Assembly: GCF_002726155.1 (NCBI RefSeq)
Contig: NZ_PBSH01000035.1
Coordinates: 1-58,251 of the forward strand
DNA length: 58,251 nucleotides
From: Alcanivorax sp.
GTDB lineage: Bacteria; Pseudomonadota; Gammaproteobacteria; Pseudomonadales; Alcanivoracaceae
Reading direction: 5' to 3'
Shown: in pieces, positions 57,408-58,251 of the stretch
Layout: each line of letters opens with the position of its first letter
How positions within the stretch are numbered: position 1 is the first letter of the stretch
The notes under the pieces: generated by a model
Database searches by the model: none
What the model saw: only the letters and a program-made list of their open reading frames with translations
What the model was told of the DNA's origin: nothing
Program-made: the position numbers and the translations under genes

Positions 57408-58251
57408 GTGAGGCTTCCTCAAGGACCGCGCCGGCTGTACGAGCGATGGTTGGCACGCCGTTTGCCGGCAGCCAGTCAGATCGTTTTCAACCAGAAACGT
57501 ATTTTTATTTTCCCTACCGGCTACGGGTTCTTCTATCTGTTAGTGGCCGCTCTGCTGTTTATCGGTGGCATCAATTATGAAAACAACCTGATTCTGGCGC
57601 TGTCGTTTCTGATGGCAAGCCTGTTTCTGGTCGCCATTCTGCATACCTTCCGCAATTTATCCGCCCTGGGCCTGCGCAATGGCACGGCGGAATCCGGTTT
57701 CAGTGGTGAAGAAGGGGCACTGGAAGTGGTGCTGTTCGCTGAACAGCGAGCCCACCATTGCATCTGGTTGCGCTGGCCAGGGCAGGACGCACAACAGGTG
57801 AGTGTTCTGGCAGGCGAGGAGGAGAGCCTGTGGCTGAATTTGCCGTTGGCTAGCAGGGGAAAAGTGACGGCACCACGGCTGAAAGTGGAAAGCCGCTTCC
57901 CACTGGGTCTGCTGCGGACCTGGTCCTACGCGACTCTCGATCATTATTGCCTGGCCTGGCCTCGTCCGCAGGAAAGCGCGGATTGTCCCGCCGACGGTGG
58001 CAAGCATAACCAGAGAGCATTCAGCAGTGGCCAGCCTGGAAACGACGAGTTTCAGGGGCTGCGCCGTTATGTTCCGGGTGATTCCCTGCGCAAGATCGAC
58101 TGGAAAGGCTATGCCCGTGGCCGTGGCCTGAACACCAAGCTGTTTGATGAGCCCGTGGGCGGAAGACTCTGGCTACGTTGGGACAAACTGGACGGGATGG
58201 GTGATGAACAACGTCTTTCCATCCTCTGTCACTGGGTGCTGGAACTGGATC
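57408..58251 (+). CDS. DUF58 domain protein, cut by the window end
   Basis: A partial gene: 281 codons from a GTG at 57408 to the edge, still open. The product starts RLPQGPRRLYERWLARRLP and has two adjacent transmembrane helices (about 42-58 and 66-84). A beta-rich region follows, then the DUF58 signature FQGLRRYVPGDSLRKIDWK followed by a basic/aromatic stretch. It belongs with the MoxR ATPase just upstream; a transglutaminase-like or VWA gene often follows, outside the window. Confidence 0.9.
   Translation, partial: MRLPQGPRRLYERWLARRLPAASQIVFNQKRIFIFPTGYGFFYLLVAALLFIGGINYENNLILALSFLMASLFLVAILHTFRNLSALGLRNGTAESGFSGEEGALEVVLFAEQRAHHCIWLRWPGQDAQQVSVLAGEEESLWLNLPLASRGKVTAPRLKVESRFPLGLLRTWSYATLDHYCLAWPRPQESADCPADGGKHNQRAFSSGQPGNDEFQGLRRYVPGDSLRKIDWKGYARGRGLNTKLFDEPVGGRLWLRWDKLDGMGDEQRLSILCHWVLELD

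Overview
The window is a stretch of gammaproteobacterial core chromosome with no phage, transposon, CRISPR array, rRNA or tRNA that I can see. Gene order (sdhAB-sucAB-lpd-sucCD; leuCD-leuB-asd-usg-fimV-truA-trpF-accD-folC-dedD-cvpA-purF-metZ) follows the Pseudomonas pattern. Details such as trpBA inserted between trpF and accD and a lipoprotein gene inside the leu cluster point to a marine relative, possibly the Alcanivorax group. That placement is inference; no taxonomic marker is present.

Layout. 1-10.7 kb: TCA cycle genes on the + strand (sdhA, sdhB, terminator, a structured leader, sucA, sucB, lpd, sucC, sucD, terminator). 10.7-17.6 kb: a small acidic protein, a membrane-anchored protein with two Sm-like repeats, a YfcH-type epimerase, htpG behind a sigma-32 type promoter, a REP-like pair, gpsA and sixA. 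17.8-21.6 kb (- strand): xthA, a voltage-sensor-like membrane protein, a lone receiver-domain protein and a Ser/Thr kinase, apparently one operon. 21.7-27.7 kb: three alpha/beta hydrolases, a MaoC/NodN-like hydratase, a receiver protein with a degenerate GGDEF domain, a DUF2505 protein, and an SDR-like protein lacking the usual catalytic Tyr and Lys that diverges from a small membrane protein across twin operator-like dyads. 28-32.4 kb (- strand): a dicarboxylate/amino-acid symporter, amt behind a sigma-54 promoter and coupled to an unknown helical protein, an EVE-domain protein and its unknown partner. 32.5-36.8 kb: prmB, aroC, an MFS transporter and a LysR regulator. 37-56.4 kb: the long leu-asd-fimV-truA-trp-accD-folC-purF-metZ biosynthetic run. 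56.5 kb to end: a MoxR ATPase and the start of a DUF58 protein.

How it fits together: most of the window is housekeeping (TCA cycle; Leu, Trp, Met, Asp-family, chorismate, purine, folate and malonyl-CoA synthesis; polar FimV). The parts most worth a second look are regulatory: the sucA leader with mutually exclusive hairpins; the xthA/voltage-sensor/receiver/kinase operon; the degenerate SDR with its twin operator; the tandem Sm-like repeat protein; and the sigma-54-driven amt with a non-GlnK partner. I found no single element that is clearly a new defence or mobile system. Several start codons were moved from the longest open frame to one with a better ribosome binding site or family match; these are explained in the entries.
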